DNA from: UBA2821 sp902763335
GTDB taxonomy: Bacteria; Bacillota; Clostridia; Lachnospirales; Lachnospiraceae
Direction: 5' to 3' (one strand)
Length of the DNA: 64,000 nucleotides
Assembly (NCBI GenBank): GCA_052066835.1
Contig: JBQHRJ010000013.1
A program made the position numbers and the translations under genes. Positions 33,446 through 42,413 of this stretch are shown piece by piece. The notes under the pieces are model-generated. The model saw only the letters and a program-made list of their open reading frames with translations, searched no databases and was not told the origin of the DNA. Within the stretch, counting starts at the first letter, position 1, and each line of letters opens with the position of its first letter.

Positions 33446-34210
33446 TTAACATTTATCCACATTTGTTATGGGTTCTTCATACTCGATTTTCACAAGCGTC
33501 AGACCTTTAGCCGGTGCAGTAGGTCCTGCCGCTTCTCTGTTTTTTGCTTCAAGCATTTTTTCCACCGTTTCAGGCTCTATCTGTCCGGTTCCTGCCTGTA
33601 TCAATGTACCTGCTATGATTCTCACCATATTATATAAAAAACCATTTCCATTGACTCTTATGATTACCTTGTCTGAATCTTTCTCAATGTCTATACTGTA
33701 TATTGTTCTGACCGTGTCCTTCACCTGGGTATTTACCGAACAGAAGCTTTTAAAATCATGTTCGCCCACAAGATATGACGCAGCCATTCTCATCTTTTCA
33801 ATATCCATGTCATAATACAGAAAATGAGAGTATAATCGTTCTTTAGGTAATGGAAATTTCCTGTTTATGATGCTATACTCATATGTCTTATTACATTTTA
33901 CATGTCTCGGATGAAAATCAGATGCCACCTCAATCGACTCTTGTATAACAATATCATCAGGAAGATACCTGTTTAACGCATATGAAAATTTTTCTGCCGG
34001 AATTCTTGATTCTGTATCAAATACAGCCACATTTCCCATAGCATGTACTCCTGCATCTGTTCTGCTCGCTCCTGTCACTTCTATATCTTCACCTGTTATA
34101 TCACAAAGCGTTTTATTTATCACTGCCTCCACCGCAAGACCGTTTTTCTGTTTCTGCCATCCACAATAGTTACTCCCATCATAGGCTACTATTAACATTA
34201 CTCTCTTCAT
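33446..34210 (-). CDS. truA: tRNA pseudouridine(38-40) synthase
   Basis: A 254-residue enzyme that isomerises uridines 38-40 in the tRNA anticodon arm. YDGSNYCGWQKQ near the N terminus, the catalytic Asp in ASRTDAGVHAMGN (about residue 52), and FLYNMVRIIAGTL near 185 are family motifs. It follows ecfT by 21 bp and stands in the conserved Clostridia order ecfA-ecfA-ecfT-truA-rplM. Confidence 0.95.
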   Translation of the reverse strand: MKRVMLIVAYDGSNYCGWQKQKNGLAVEAVINKTLCDITGEDIEVTGASRTDAGVHAMGNVAVFDTESRIPAEKFSYALNRYLPDDIVIQESIEVASDFHPRHVKCNKTYEYSIINRKFPLPKERLYSHFLYYDMDIEKMRMAASYLVGEHDFKSFCSVNTQVKDTVRTIYSIDIEKDSDKVIIRVNGNGFLYNMVRIIAGTLIQAGTGQIEPETVEKMLEAKNREAAGPTAPAKGLTLVKIEYEEPITNVDKC

Positions 34211-34231
34211 ATATTCTCCATTCCTCGGATT

Positions 34232-35068
34232 TTACATTGTAAAAAATCCTCCCACGCCTAATCCTTCTATAGTAATTTTCATTCCAACCATAATCATGAA
34301 ATAAATAATAACCACAATATAACCCTTATAGTCTGTTTTCTCATATTTAAGGGGATATAATTTAGTTCTCTGCCTGCCGGTTCTGTAACATCTCGACTCC
34401 ATTGCCATTGCCAGATCTGAAGCTCTGTGAAATGCAGATATAAAGAGAGGTACAATAATCGGAATGTAATTTTTAACTCTCCGGAGCAGATTTCCTGATG
34501 TAAAATCTGCCCCTCTGCTCGTCTGCGCCTTCATTATTTTGTTTGTTTCCTCAACCAGTATCGGTATAAATCTCAGTGCTATAGACATCATGAGAGCTAT
34601 CTCGTGAACAGGTACTTTCATTTTTTCAAGAAATCCAAGGGACTTCTCAAGTCCGTCTGTCAAGTCGTTCGGACTTGTTGTAAGGGTCATAACAGATGTC
34701 CCAAGTATAAGCATTACAAGTCTTATTGACATTGCAGCCGCAACCTCCAGCCCTTCTACTGTAACCTTTACAAAGCCTGCCCTAAATATAATGGTTGTTC
34801 CCTGATAAAACAGTACATTACATGCTGCTGTTATTATAAGTATAAATATTATAGCCTTAAGACCTCTTACCATGTATTTAAACGGTACTTTTGATATCTT
34901 TATTATTATTCCAAGAAATATTGCACCCACAAGATAACCAAGCAGTCCATCCGTCAAAAACAGCGATATTACATATAACATTGTTCCCGCCAGTTTAACT
35001 CTCGGATCCAGACTATGAATTTTTGATTCTGTTATATAATATTGTCCTAAAGTAATGTCTCTAAGCAT
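34232..35068 (-). CDS. ecfT: ECF transporter transmembrane subunit EcfT
   Basis: A 278-residue membrane protein with about five to six helices, the shared coupling subunit of vitamin and metal ECF transporters. The two cytoplasmic Ala-Arg-Gly-type motifs that bind the ATPases read SRGADF (QTSRGADFTSG) and SRCYRT (MAMESRCYRTG). The 5' end overlaps ecfA2 by 22 bp. The substrate-binding S components are encoded elsewhere and share this module. Confidence 0.93.
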   Translation of the reverse strand: MLRDITLGQYYITESKIHSLDPRVKLAGTMLYVISLFLTDGLLGYLVGAIFLGIIIKISKVPFKYMVRGLKAIIFILIITAACNVLFYQGTTIIFRAGFVKVTVEGLEVAAAMSIRLVMLILGTSVMTLTTSPNDLTDGLEKSLGFLEKMKVPVHEIALMMSIALRFIPILVEETNKIMKAQTSRGADFTSGNLLRRVKNYIPIIVPLFISAFHRASDLAMAMESRCYRTGRQRTKLYPLKYEKTDYKGYIVVIIYFMIMVGMKITIEGLGVGGFFTM

Positions 35069-35871
35069 TTTATAGCCTCTTCCGTCTTAATTATAGTTTT
35101 ATCTACCGGTATTCCTCTTTTACTTAATTCGCACATAAGATATGTTATCTCCGGTGCGGCAAGTCCTATATTTTCCAAATCTTCTGCATTTGAAAATACT
35201 TCCTTTGCCGTTCCACTTTTTATCAGCTTACCATCATCCATTACAATAATGTGTTCTGCATACTCTGCCATATCTTCCATTGAATGTGACACAACTACCA
35301 CCGTTATATTTTCTGATGTACACAGTCTCTTTAACATTTCAAATAAATTTATTCTTGTCTCAGGATCAAGTCCCGCCGCCGGCTCATCAAGCACCAGTAC
35401 TTCCGGTTTCATAGCCAGAATTCCCGCTATGGCAACCCTCTTCTTTTCTCCACCCGACAATTCAAACGGTGACTTTTCATATTTATCCTCATTTATTCCG
35501 ACTATCTCCAAAGCTGCCTTTGCCTCTTTAACCGCATCTTCTTTAGCTAATCCCTTATTAATAGCTCCATATGCGACATCCCGCAAAACAGTACTCTCAA
35601 ACAACTGATATTCAGGATATTGAAATACAAGTCCCACCTTAAATTTAAGGCTTCTCAAATCATATCCTTCTTCAAATATATCTTTTCCATCATAAAGTAT
35701 CGTGCCTGATTCCGGTTTTAACAGACCATTCATCATCTGGATAAGAGTAGATTTTCCTGAACCTGTATGACCGATTATTCCCGTAAATTCACCTTTCTCT
35801 ATCTTAAAGCTGACATTATCCACAGCCTTGTCGTTTCCATATACATAATTAACATCAACAAATTCTATCAT
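35047..35871 (-). CDS. ecfA2: ECF transporter ATPase EcfA2
   Basis: A 274-residue ATPase. Walker A GHTGSGKST is near residue 36, followed by Q-loop FQYPEYQLF, signature LSGGEKKRVAIAG and Walker B LVLDEPAAGLD. ATG 35871 with GGAGGG is used; the frame from 35883 starts within the SD. It forms a heterodimer with EcfA1 that drives the EcfT-S component complex. Upstream lies an unusual stretch of hairpins instead of direct coupling to ecfA1. Confidence 0.95.
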   Translation of the reverse strand: MIEFVDVNYVYGNDKAVDNVSFKIEKGEFTGIIGHTGSGKSTLIQMMNGLLKPESGTILYDGKDIFEEGYDLRSLKFKVGLVFQYPEYQLFESTVLRDVAYGAINKGLAKEDAVKEAKAALEIVGINEDKYEKSPFELSGGEKKRVAIAGILAMKPEVLVLDEPAAGLDPETRINLFEMLKRLCTSENITVVVVSHSMEDMAEYAEHIIVMDDGKLIKSGTAKEVFSNAEDLENIGLAAPEITYLMCELSKRGIPVDKTIIKTEEAIKCLETLL

Positions 35872-35883
35872 GCTACCCTCCAT

Positions 35884-36018
35884 TTCTGAGCGATTTTATC
35901 GCGAAGAGGCGAAGAAAAATTCGCGGAGGCGATTTTTCTTCTGCCATAAAGGGCTGTTTGTTTTCAATTCGAAACAAATAGCCGTGAAAAAATCATACAT
36001 CTGTATGATTTTTTTCAC
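35884..36018 (-). other. Hairpin-rich spacer between ecfA1 and ecfA2
   Basis: Four stems in series: GTGAAAAAATCATACA with its complement at 35984-36018, GGCTGTTTGTTT/AAACAAATAGCC at 35952-35983, GAAGAAAAAT/ATTTTTCTTC at 35912-35941, and GCGAT/ATCGC at 35887-35899. The first has a T run and can act as the ecfA1 terminator. The last, together with the SD that follows on minus, resembles a module at 63.9 kb. Confidence 0.7.
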
Positions 36019-36896
36019 TACTCTCCATTCAAATGCTTTCTATACAATTGTTCATATACATCTGCAAGTTTTTCTATTGTAAATACATCTACCGGCATTT
36101 CATATCCATCATTTTTCAATCTTATAGCCACATTCATCATAACCGGCATCTCAAGTCCCAGATTTTTAATTTCATCTGACCTGCTAAATACTTCTTTGGG
36201 GGTTCCCATCATAGTCACCTTGCCGTTATACATTACAAATATTCTGTCAGCATCTACAGCCTCATTCATAAAATGAGTAATTAATATTATAGTTATTCCT
36301 TCTTCTTTATTTAATCTGTGAACAGTACTTATCAATTCTTTCCTTCCGTCAGGATCAAGCATGGCTGTTGCCTCATCAAGCACTATACATTTCGGATGCA
36401 TTGCCAGAGTACCTGCGATTGCCACACGCTGTTTCTGTCCACCTGACAGGCTGTTTGGTGATACATTCATTTTCTTATACATTCCTGTCATCTTTAATGC
36501 ATTATCTACCCTGTCACGGATTTTTTCCGTAGGAAACTCCAGATTTTCCGGTCCGAATGCCGTATCTTCTTCTACTGTTGTTCCAATAATCTGGTTATCC
36601 GGATTCTGAAATACCATACCAATATTTTTTCTATTATTCCAAATATTTATATCATCTTCCTCCTTAACTTCATCTCCGTCAATCCATATTGAACCTTCAT
36701 GAGGAAACAGAAGACAATTCAAATGTCTTGCCAGCGTTGATTTTCCCGAACCATTTCTTCCAAGTATTGCAATAAACTGTCCGGCTTCTATTTGAAAATC
36801 CACTCCATCAAGTGCGTTTTTCTCATCAATTATTTCACCTTCATTATTTCTTTCAAAAAATTTATGCACCAGATTTTCTACTTTAATAAACGGCAT
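36018..36896 (-). CDS. ecfA1: ECF transporter ATPase EcfA1
   Basis: A 292-residue ATPase. Walker A GRNGSGKST, Q-loop FQNPDNQI, signature LSGGQKQRVAIAG and Walker B IVLDEATAMLDP are all intact (Glu-Ala after the Asp as in many EcfA1). ATG 36896 has AGGAG at a proper distance; starts at 36902 and 36932 are less suited. It follows the rplQ terminator by about 45 bp. It pairs with EcfA2 in the ECF module. Confidence 0.95.
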   Translation of the reverse strand: MPFIKVENLVHKFFERNNEGEIIDEKNALDGVDFQIEAGQFIAILGRNGSGKSTLARHLNCLLFPHEGSIWIDGDEVKEEDDINIWNNRKNIGMVFQNPDNQIIGTTVEEDTAFGPENLEFPTEKIRDRVDNALKMTGMYKKMNVSPNSLSGGQKQRVAIAGTLAMHPKCIVLDEATAMLDPDGRKELISTVHRLNKEEGITIILITHFMNEAVDADRIFVMYNGKVTMMGTPKEVFSRSDEIKNLGLEMPVMMNVAIRLKNDGYEMPVDVFTIEKLADVYEQLYRKHLNGE

Positions 36897-36940
36897 TTTC
36901 ATCTCTCCTACGAAATTGTTGTAAACCTGCATAATTTAAA

Positions 36941-36970
36941 AAGGAGTCAGGAATGCAGATTCCTAACTCC
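36941..36970 (-). terminator. Terminator of the ribosomal supercluster after rplQ
   Basis: On minus, GGAGTTAGGAAT pairs with ATTCCTGACTCC (one mismatch), loop CTGC, followed by TTTTTAAA. It marks the end of the S10-spc-alpha transcript. Confidence 0.88.
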
Positions 36971-36983
36971 ATAATAAATCATA

Positions 36984-37520
36984 CTATACTAATTCAAGAA
37001 CTACTTCCATAGCTGCGTCACCTTTACGCTGACCAATCTTGATGATTCTTGTGTAACCACCGTTACGATCTGCATACTTAGGTGCTATCTCGTCGAATAA
37101 CTTCTGAGTAAGATCAACTTCTTTTGTAGCTTTTTTCTTACCAGCAGCATCTGTTGGAACTTCTTTAACCGGATAGAGAACTGCAAGCATCTTTCTTCTT
37201 GCATGAAGACGTGAAGGGTTATCCTTCTTTATTGTCTTGTCAACTTCATCGAATACTGTAACTTTCTTTCCGTCAACAACCTCTTTAACTCTCTTTCCAT
37301 CTTTATCTTTACGGGCAACTTTTGCCTTAACTGTAACTTCTTCGAAATTATCTTTCTCTTTAACTGCCATGGCAATTAAACCTTCAGCAACTTTACGAAC
37401 TTCCTTTGCTCTAGCCTCAGTTGTAACGATTTTACCATTGTTAAGTAAAGCTGTTACCTGACCTCTAAGTAATGCCTTTCTCTGGCTGGAAGTTCTGCCG
37501 AGTTTTCTATATTCTGCCAT
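36984..37520 (-). CDS. rplQ: 50S ribosomal protein L17 with long insertion
   Basis: A 178-residue L17; the common bacterial form has about 120-130. The start (YRKLGRTSSQRKALLRGQVTALLNNGKIVTTEARAKEVRK) and end (YADRNGGYTRIIKIGQRKGDAAMEVVLELV) are standard. The extra part is a lysine-rich insertion at about residues 65-140 (KVARKDKDGKRVKEVVDGKK and following). I recall such insertions from Lachnospiraceae L17. It follows rpoA in the alpha operon. Confidence 0.95.
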   Translation of the reverse strand: MAEYRKLGRTSSQRKALLRGQVTALLNNGKIVTTEARAKEVRKVAEGLIAMAVKEKDNFEEVTVKAKVARKDKDGKRVKEVVDGKKVTVFDEVDKTIKKDNPSRLHARRKMLAVLYPVKEVPTDAAGKKKATKEVDLTQKLFDEIAPKYADRNGGYTRIIKIGQRKGDAAMEVVLELV

Positions 37521-37549
37521 TTTCTTACCTCCTTTACCTGAACGTCAAT

Positions 37550-38509
37550 TTATTCTTCGCCCTGACGTAATGACAAGCCAAGTTCTTTCAATTTTGCAAG
37601 AACTTCTTCTAAAGATTTGCGTCCAAGGTTACGTACCTTCATCATATCTTCAGGTGTCCTGTTCGTCAGTTCCTCAACTGTATTAATTCCTGCTCTCTTT
37701 AAGCAATTGTATGAGCGGACAGACAATTCAAGTTCGTCGATATTCATCTCAAGAACTTTCTCTTTCTTATTGTCTTCCTTCTCAACAATAACATCAAAAT
37801 TCTGACCTTTTTCTGATAAATCAATAAACAGATTCAAATGCTCACTAAGCACCTTTGCTGCTAAACTTACAGCTTCATCCGGTGCAAGAGTACCATTTGT
37901 ATAAACATCTAATGTAAGCTTATCAAAATCAGTAATCTGACCTACACGTGTATTCTGTATGGAAATATTAACTCTTTCAACCGGTGTGTAGATTGAATCG
38001 ATTGCAATCATACCGATTGGAAGATCATCGCTTTTGTTCTTATCTGAACTTACATAGCCTCTGCCTTTTGTTATAGTAAACTCCATATAAAGCTTACTAT
38101 CACTACCACCATTGAGAGTAGCAATTACCAAATCCGGATTCATAATCTCAATATCAGCGTCAACCTGGATGTCTGCTGCTGTTACAACACCATCACCAGT
38201 TTTATCTATATAAGCCATTTTAACTTCATCAGTTTCGCTATTATTCTTAATAGCTAACTCTTTTACATTCATTATAATCTCAGTAACATCTTCCTTAACT
38301 CCCGGAATTGAACTGAATTCATGAAGTACTCCTTCAATTCTTACCTGGCTTACTGCTGCGCCCGGAAGAGATGAAAGCATGATTCTTCTTAATGAATTTC
38401 CTAATGTTGTGCCGTATCCTCTCTCAAGAGGTTCAACGACAAACCTTCCATATCTCTTGTCATCAGAGATCTCAACTATCTCAATATTAGGTTTTTCAAA
38501 ATCAAACAT
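37550..38509 (-). CDS. rpoA: RNA polymerase alpha subunit
   Basis: A 319-residue subunit that starts polymerase assembly. The N-terminal domain has FVVEPLERGYGTTLGNSLRRIMLSSLPGAAV. The C-terminal domain (about 245-310) has SVRSYNCLKRAGINTVEEL and RNLGRKSLEEV, which contact activators and UP elements. Located between rpsD and rplQ as usual. Confidence 0.98.
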   Translation of the reverse strand: MFDFEKPNIEIVEISDDKRYGRFVVEPLERGYGTTLGNSLRRIMLSSLPGAAVSQVRIEGVLHEFSSIPGVKEDVTEIIMNVKELAIKNNSETDEVKMAYIDKTGDGVVTAADIQVDADIEIMNPDLVIATLNGGSDSKLYMEFTITKGRGYVSSDKNKSDDLPIGMIAIDSIYTPVERVNISIQNTRVGQITDFDKLTLDVYTNGTLAPDEAVSLAAKVLSEHLNLFIDLSEKGQNFDVIVEKEDNKKEKVLEMNIDELELSVRSYNCLKRAGINTVEELTNRTPEDMMKVRNLGRKSLEEVLAKLKELGLSLRQGEE

Positions 38510-38554
38510 TAAAAAGCCCCTCCTTATCCAAATTTTAGGAATTGCCTAACTAGC

Positions 38555-39148
38555 CTACTTTGAATACAATTCGACAATAAGCATCTCATCTACTGGGACA
38601 TCAATGATTTCTCTTGTAGGTAACTCTTTAACAGTACCCTTGAAGTTCTCATGATCTGCTTCAAGCCACTCTGGAACAAGTCTTCCGTCTGTTACCTCGA
38701 AAATGTCTTTGTATCTCTGTGAACTCTGGTATTTCTCTGCTATTTCAATAACATCTCCAGCTTTAACCAGATATGAAGGTATATTTACACGTTTTCCATT
38801 TACTAATACATGCTTATGATCAACTATCTGTCTTGCTTCTTTTCTTGTTCTAGCCATTCCGAGACGGAACATAACATTGTCAAGTCTGAGCTCAAGTAAA
38901 ACCATAAGATTAGCACCAGTCATACCCTGCATCTTCTGTGCTTTCTCATAATAATTTCTAAAAGGTTTCTCTAATACGCCATAGATGAATTTTGCCTTCT
39001 GTTTTTCTCTTAACTGAAGACCGTACTCACTCATCTTTCTGTTTGCTCTCTTTAATTCTCTTGTTGATTTCTTATCTATTCCTAAATAAACCGGATCCAA
39101 CCCAAGTGATCTGCATCTTTTAAGAACCGGTGTTCTATTTACTGCCAT
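38555..39148 (-). CDS. rpsD: 30S ribosomal protein S4 (zinc-free form)
   Basis: A 197-residue primary 16S-binding protein. The S4 RNA-binding domain is at about residues 87-150 (RLDNVMFRLGMARTRKEARQIVDHKHVLVNGKRVNIPSY). The N terminus (NRTPVLKRCRSLGLDP) has one Cys only, so it lacks the four-Cys zinc knuckle of the C+ form. S4 represses its own operon in many Firmicutes; here it sits in the alpha operon. Confidence 0.97.
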   Translation of the reverse strand: MAVNRTPVLKRCRSLGLDPVYLGIDKKSTRELKRANRKMSEYGLQLREKQKAKFIYGVLEKPFRNYYEKAQKMQGMTGANLMVLLELRLDNVMFRLGMARTRKEARQIVDHKHVLVNGKRVNIPSYLVKAGDVIEIAEKYQSSQRYKDIFEVTDGRLVPEWLEADHENFKGTVKELPTREIIDVPVDEMLIVELYSK

Positions 39149-39164
39149 CTATTTGCACCTCCTA

Positions 39165-39557
39165 TTAGACTCTTCTGCGTTTTGGTGGACGACATCCATT
39201 ATGTGGTACAGGAGTTACGTCCTTAATACTTGTAACCTCAAGTCCGCAAGCCTGAAGAGCACGGATTGCTGCTTCTCTTCCTGAACCTGGACCTTTAACC
39301 ATAACATCTACTGATTTTAATCCGTGAACTAAAGCTGCCTTAGTAGCAGTTTCTGCTGCCATCTGAGCTGCATAAGGAGTAGATTTCCTTGAACCTCTAA
39401 AACCAAGACCACCGGCACTAGCCCAAGAAAGAGCATTTCCTTCATTGTCTGTCAATGTTACTATTGTATTGTTAAATGATGACTGGATATGTGCCTGTCC
39501 GCGTTCAACGTTTTTCTTTACACGCTTTTTTGTCACTTTTTTTGTAACTTTAGCCAT
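39165..39557 (-). CDS. rpsK: 30S ribosomal protein S11
   Basis: A 130-residue protein of the 30S platform. HIQSSFNNTIVTLTDNEGNALSW, GFRGSRKSTPYAAQMAAE and TPVPHNGCRPPKRRRV are diagnostic. It follows rpsM after about 100 AT-rich non-coding bases in which I see no gene. Confidence 0.98.
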   Translation of the reverse strand: MAKVTKKVTKKRVKKNVERGQAHIQSSFNNTIVTLTDNEGNALSWASAGGLGFRGSRKSTPYAAQMAAETATKAALVHGLKSVDVMVKGPGSGREAAIRALQACGLEVTSIKDVTPVPHNGCRPPKRRRV

Positions 39558-39659
39558 TCTAAACTAACCTCCCTTATGGGTTCTTTCTATTTTAATATTT
39601 TCTGTGTTTCTAAATTTTTTGGATTTTTAATAATATACAGGTTTTATAAGAAAAATTAA

Positions 39660-40028
39660 TTATTTCTTCTTATTAGCAACTGTACGCTTAGGACCTTTAC
39701 GAGTTCTTGCATTTGTCTTAGTCTTCTGACCACGAACCGGAAGTCCTTTTCTATGACGAATTCCTCTATAGCATCCGATTTCCTGAAGTCTCTTGATGTT
39801 CATAGCGATTTCTCTTCTTAAATCACCTTCAACTGTCTGTGAAGCAGCGATAACTTCATTAATCTTCTTTACTTCTTCGTCTGTTAAATCTCTAACACGT
39901 GTATTAGGATCTACATTAGCTTCTGCAAGAATACGATTAGCACTTACTCTACCGATTCCATATACATAAGTTAATCCGATTTCAACACGTTTCTCTCTTG
40001 GTAAATCAACACCTGAAATACGAGCCAT
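39660..40028 (-). CDS. rpsM: 30S ribosomal protein S13
   Basis: A 122-residue protein of the 30S head that contacts the P-site tRNA and 5S-region bridges. ARISGVDLPREKRVEIGLTYVYGIG and GLPVRGQKTKTNARTRKGPKR are diagnostic. It is preceded by a 194-bp non-coding stretch after rpmJ that may hold a promoter or leader; I cannot assign one with certainty. Confidence 0.98.
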   Translation of the reverse strand: MARISGVDLPREKRVEIGLTYVYGIGRVSANRILAEANVDPNTRVRDLTDEEVKKINEVIAASQTVEGDLRREIAMNIKRLQEIGCYRGIRHRKGLPVRGQKTKTNARTRKGPKRTVANKKK

Positions 40029-40222
40029 GTGCGTATTACACCTCCATTAATATTCTCTTCGTTGTTTTTTATAGACATCAACATACGTAGCCCGTTATAA
40101 ATAACGTCTGAAATGTTGTACGCAGCCGAAGCCTACAGTTTATTGTTATATTTTATAGCAATGATACAACTAATCCTAGTGTTTCATTACTGCAGCCGCA
40201 TTATAAATAAGCATGATAGGAA

Positions 40223-40336
40223 TTAGCCCTGTCTCTGCTTATGCTTTGGGTTTTCGCAGATTACTCTGACTCTGCCCTTTCTCTTGATAACCTTGCATTT
40301 TTCGCAAATTGGTTTTACTGATGATCTAACCTTCAC
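40223..40336 (-). CDS. rpmJ: 50S ribosomal protein L36
   Basis: A 37-residue zinc ribbon protein of the large subunit. It starts with GTG (KVRSSVKPICEKCKVIKRKG follows), with SD AAGGAGG seven bases upstream. The zinc ligands Cys, Cys, Cys and His (CEKC, ICENPKHKQRQG) are all present, so it is the C+ form. It lies between infA and rpsM, its usual place. Confidence 0.97.
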   Translation of the reverse strand: MKVRSSVKPICEKCKVIKRKGRVRVICENPKHKQRQG

Positions 40337-40422
40337 GGTAAATCCTCCTTTCAAAAAAAATCCGATTTTTAGTATAGCATGACTGCTTTATTTTAGCAAG
40401 TATAATTTTTACAAAAATCGAA

Positions 40423-40641
40423 TTATTTGTCTCTCCAGATAATACGACCTTTTGACAAATCATATGGAGACATTTCTATAGTAACTTTATCACCAGGTAA
40501 AATTCTGATGAAGTTCATTCTTAACTTACCGCTGATATGTGCAAGTACCTTATGACCATTTTCTAATTCTACCTGAAACATTGCGTTAGGCAATTTCTCA
40601 ATTACTGTTCCTTCTATCTCTATAACATCAGTTTTTGACAT
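40423..40641 (-). CDS. infA: Translation initiation factor IF-1
   Basis: A 72-residue OB-fold protein that blocks the A site during initiation. SKTDVIEIEGTVIEKLPNAMF and VLAHISGKLRMNFIRILPGDKVTIEMSPYDLSKGRI are diagnostic. ATG 40641 has AGGAGG eight bases upstream; a GTG two codons earlier is not needed. Follows the KOW-domain gene by 18 bp. Confidence 0.98.
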   Translation of the reverse strand: MSKTDVIEIEGTVIEKLPNAMFQVELENGHKVLAHISGKLRMNFIRILPGDKVTIEMSPYDLSKGRIIWRDK

Positions 40642-40659
40642 CTTCACAACCTCCTAATT

Positions 40660-40941
40660 TTAATCGACTGTCCTGAACTGTTTTAACGCTTTGCGTATTG
40701 CTGTTCCGATTTCCACATCATTGAGCGGAACACCATTTTTTATTTTTTCAGATATACATTCATCTTCATAATGAACCGTCTGTACATGTTTTTTGTTTTT
40801 CTTCTTGGGATTGTCTGCTGTTTTATATTTACCGTCTGCCAGATAAACATATTCTCCGTCTTCCTTTATTATGATATATAAATTATCTTTATCATGTCCG
40901 GATTTAGAAAAAGCAAACTCTCCAAGCTTATAAGTTATCAT
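40660..40941 (-). CDS. KOW-domain RNA-binding protein (L14e-like)
   Basis: A 93-residue protein with an N-terminal SH3/KOW-like beta fold (KLGEFAFSKSGHDKDNLYIIIKEDGEYVYLADGK) and a basic patch (PKKKNKKHVQ). It is typical of the Clostridia gene between map and infA. It is thought to bind RNA, perhaps on the ribosome, but its function is unproven. It overlaps map by 4 bp (ATGA). Confidence 0.85.
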   Translation of the reverse strand: MITYKLGEFAFSKSGHDKDNLYIIIKEDGEYVYLADGKYKTADNPKKKNKKHVQTVHYEDECISEKIKNGVPLNDVEIGTAIRKALKQFRTVD

Positions 40942-41705
40942 CGACTTTCCTCACTTAACAATGTTAATATTTCCGGCTGACCGTCAGTAATCAGCACTGT
41001 GTTCTCATAATGGGCTGCCAATGATTTATCCTTTGTCACAACAGTCCACCTGTCAGGAAGCCATTTTACATCTGCCCCTCCCGCCGTAATCATAGGTTCA
41101 ATTGCAAGTGTCATACAACTTTCCAATTTTATCCCCCTACGATTCATACAGTAATTCGGGATTTGAGGAGCTTCATGCAATTCCTGCCCAATACCATGAC
41201 CCACAAGTTCTTTTACAATCCCGTAACCTGCTTTTGTGGCACAATTACCTATAGCTTTGCATATATCATTAAGATGATTACCTGCTTTTGCCTGTTGTAT
41301 ACCATCAAAAAAGCACTGTCTGGTTACATCGATTAATCGTTGTGCCTCATCGCTTATATTACCGACTCCATGAGTTCTGGCTGCGTCTGAATGGTATCCT
41401 TTGTATATTAATCCGGCATCAAGACTGACAATATCTCCATCCTTTAATATTCTGTTATCGGATGGAATACCATGTACAATCTCTTCATTTACTGATACAC
41501 AGATAGATGCCGGATATCCCTGATAGTTAAGAAATGAAGGAATACATCCGAAACCTCTGATTATTTTTTCACCAAGCCTGTCTATATCTTTAGTAGATAC
41601 TCCCGGCTTCACGAATTTCTCAAGTTCATTATGAACTATCGCCAATAATCTTCCGGCTTCACGCATATATTCTATTTCCCTTTGGGATTTTATTGTTACA
41701 GACAT
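40938..41705 (-). CDS. map: Methionine aminopeptidase, type I
   Basis: A 255-residue metalloprotease that removes the initiator methionine from nascent proteins. The five metal ligands are visible: Asp in LDAGLIYKGYHSDAART (two Asp), His in GHGIGQELHEAPQIPNY, and Glu in AIEPM and in the C-terminal YENTVLIT. Length is normal. It follows adk by 3 bp. Confidence 0.97.
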   Translation of the reverse strand: MSVTIKSQREIEYMREAGRLLAIVHNELEKFVKPGVSTKDIDRLGEKIIRGFGCIPSFLNYQGYPASICVSVNEEIVHGIPSDNRILKDGDIVSLDAGLIYKGYHSDAARTHGVGNISDEAQRLIDVTRQCFFDGIQQAKAGNHLNDICKAIGNCATKAGYGIVKELVGHGIGQELHEAPQIPNYCMNRRGIKLESCMTLAIEPMITAGGADVKWLPDRWTVVTKDKSLAAHYENTVLITDGQPEILTLLSEESR

Positions 41706-41708
41706 TTT

Positions 41709-42353
41709 TTAAGCTCCCAATACCTTTACGATATCCTGGAAAACTTCTTCCATATCTTTAGTACCGTCTACCTCAGCTAACACATTCTTTGTTGTATAGT
41801 AATCAATAAGCGGCTGTGTCTGCTCATGGTATACATTTAATCTCTTTGTAACTGTCTCAGGCTTATCATCATCACGAAGAACAAGTTCCTTACCGCAGTT
41901 ATCACATATTCCCTCTTTCTTTGGAGGAATGTGAACTAAATGATAAGTTGCTCCACATGCAAGACAAGCACGTCTTCCGGACATTCTTCTTACGATATTC
42001 TCATCAGGAACTTCCACATTAATTGCGTAATCAATCTTGTCTCCAAGTTTCTCCAATGCAGCATCAAGACTCTCTGCCTGTGGTATTGTTCTTGGAAAAC
42101 CGTCTAATACATATCCGTTACTGCAATCATCCTGCTGTACTCTGTCAACTACAAGGTCAACTACAAGTTCGTCAGGAACAAGTAATCCCTGATCCATATA
42201 AGTTTTAGCTTTCTTTCCTAATTCAGTTCCTTCTTTAATGTTAGCTCTGAATATATCTCCTGTAGAAATGTGTGGTATAGAGTATTTATCAGCTATTTTC
42301 TTAGCCTGTGTACCCTTACCTGCACCAGGTGCACCCAACATAATAATTTTCAT
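41709..42353 (-). CDS. adk: Adenylate kinase
   Basis: A 214-residue kinase that interconverts ATP + AMP with two ADP. P-loop GAPGAGKGTQ (residues 7-16), the AMP site in DGFPRTIPQAE, and LID RRMSGRRACLACGATYHLVHIPPKKEGICDNCG with four Cys that bind zinc as in Gram-positive enzymes. It lies between secY and map, as in other Firmicutes. Confidence 0.98.
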   Translation of the reverse strand: MKIIMLGAPGAGKGTQAKKIADKYSIPHISTGDIFRANIKEGTELGKKAKTYMDQGLLVPDELVVDLVVDRVQQDDCSNGYVLDGFPRTIPQAESLDAALEKLGDKIDYAINVEVPDENIVRRMSGRRACLACGATYHLVHIPPKKEGICDNCGKELVLRDDDKPETVTKRLNVYHEQTQPLIDYYTTKNVLAEVDGTKDMEEVFQDIVKVLGA

Positions 42354-42413
42354 ATTACGACCATACCTTTCTTTATTATATAATTATTTATTTACGTTAT
42401 ATAAGTAATATGA

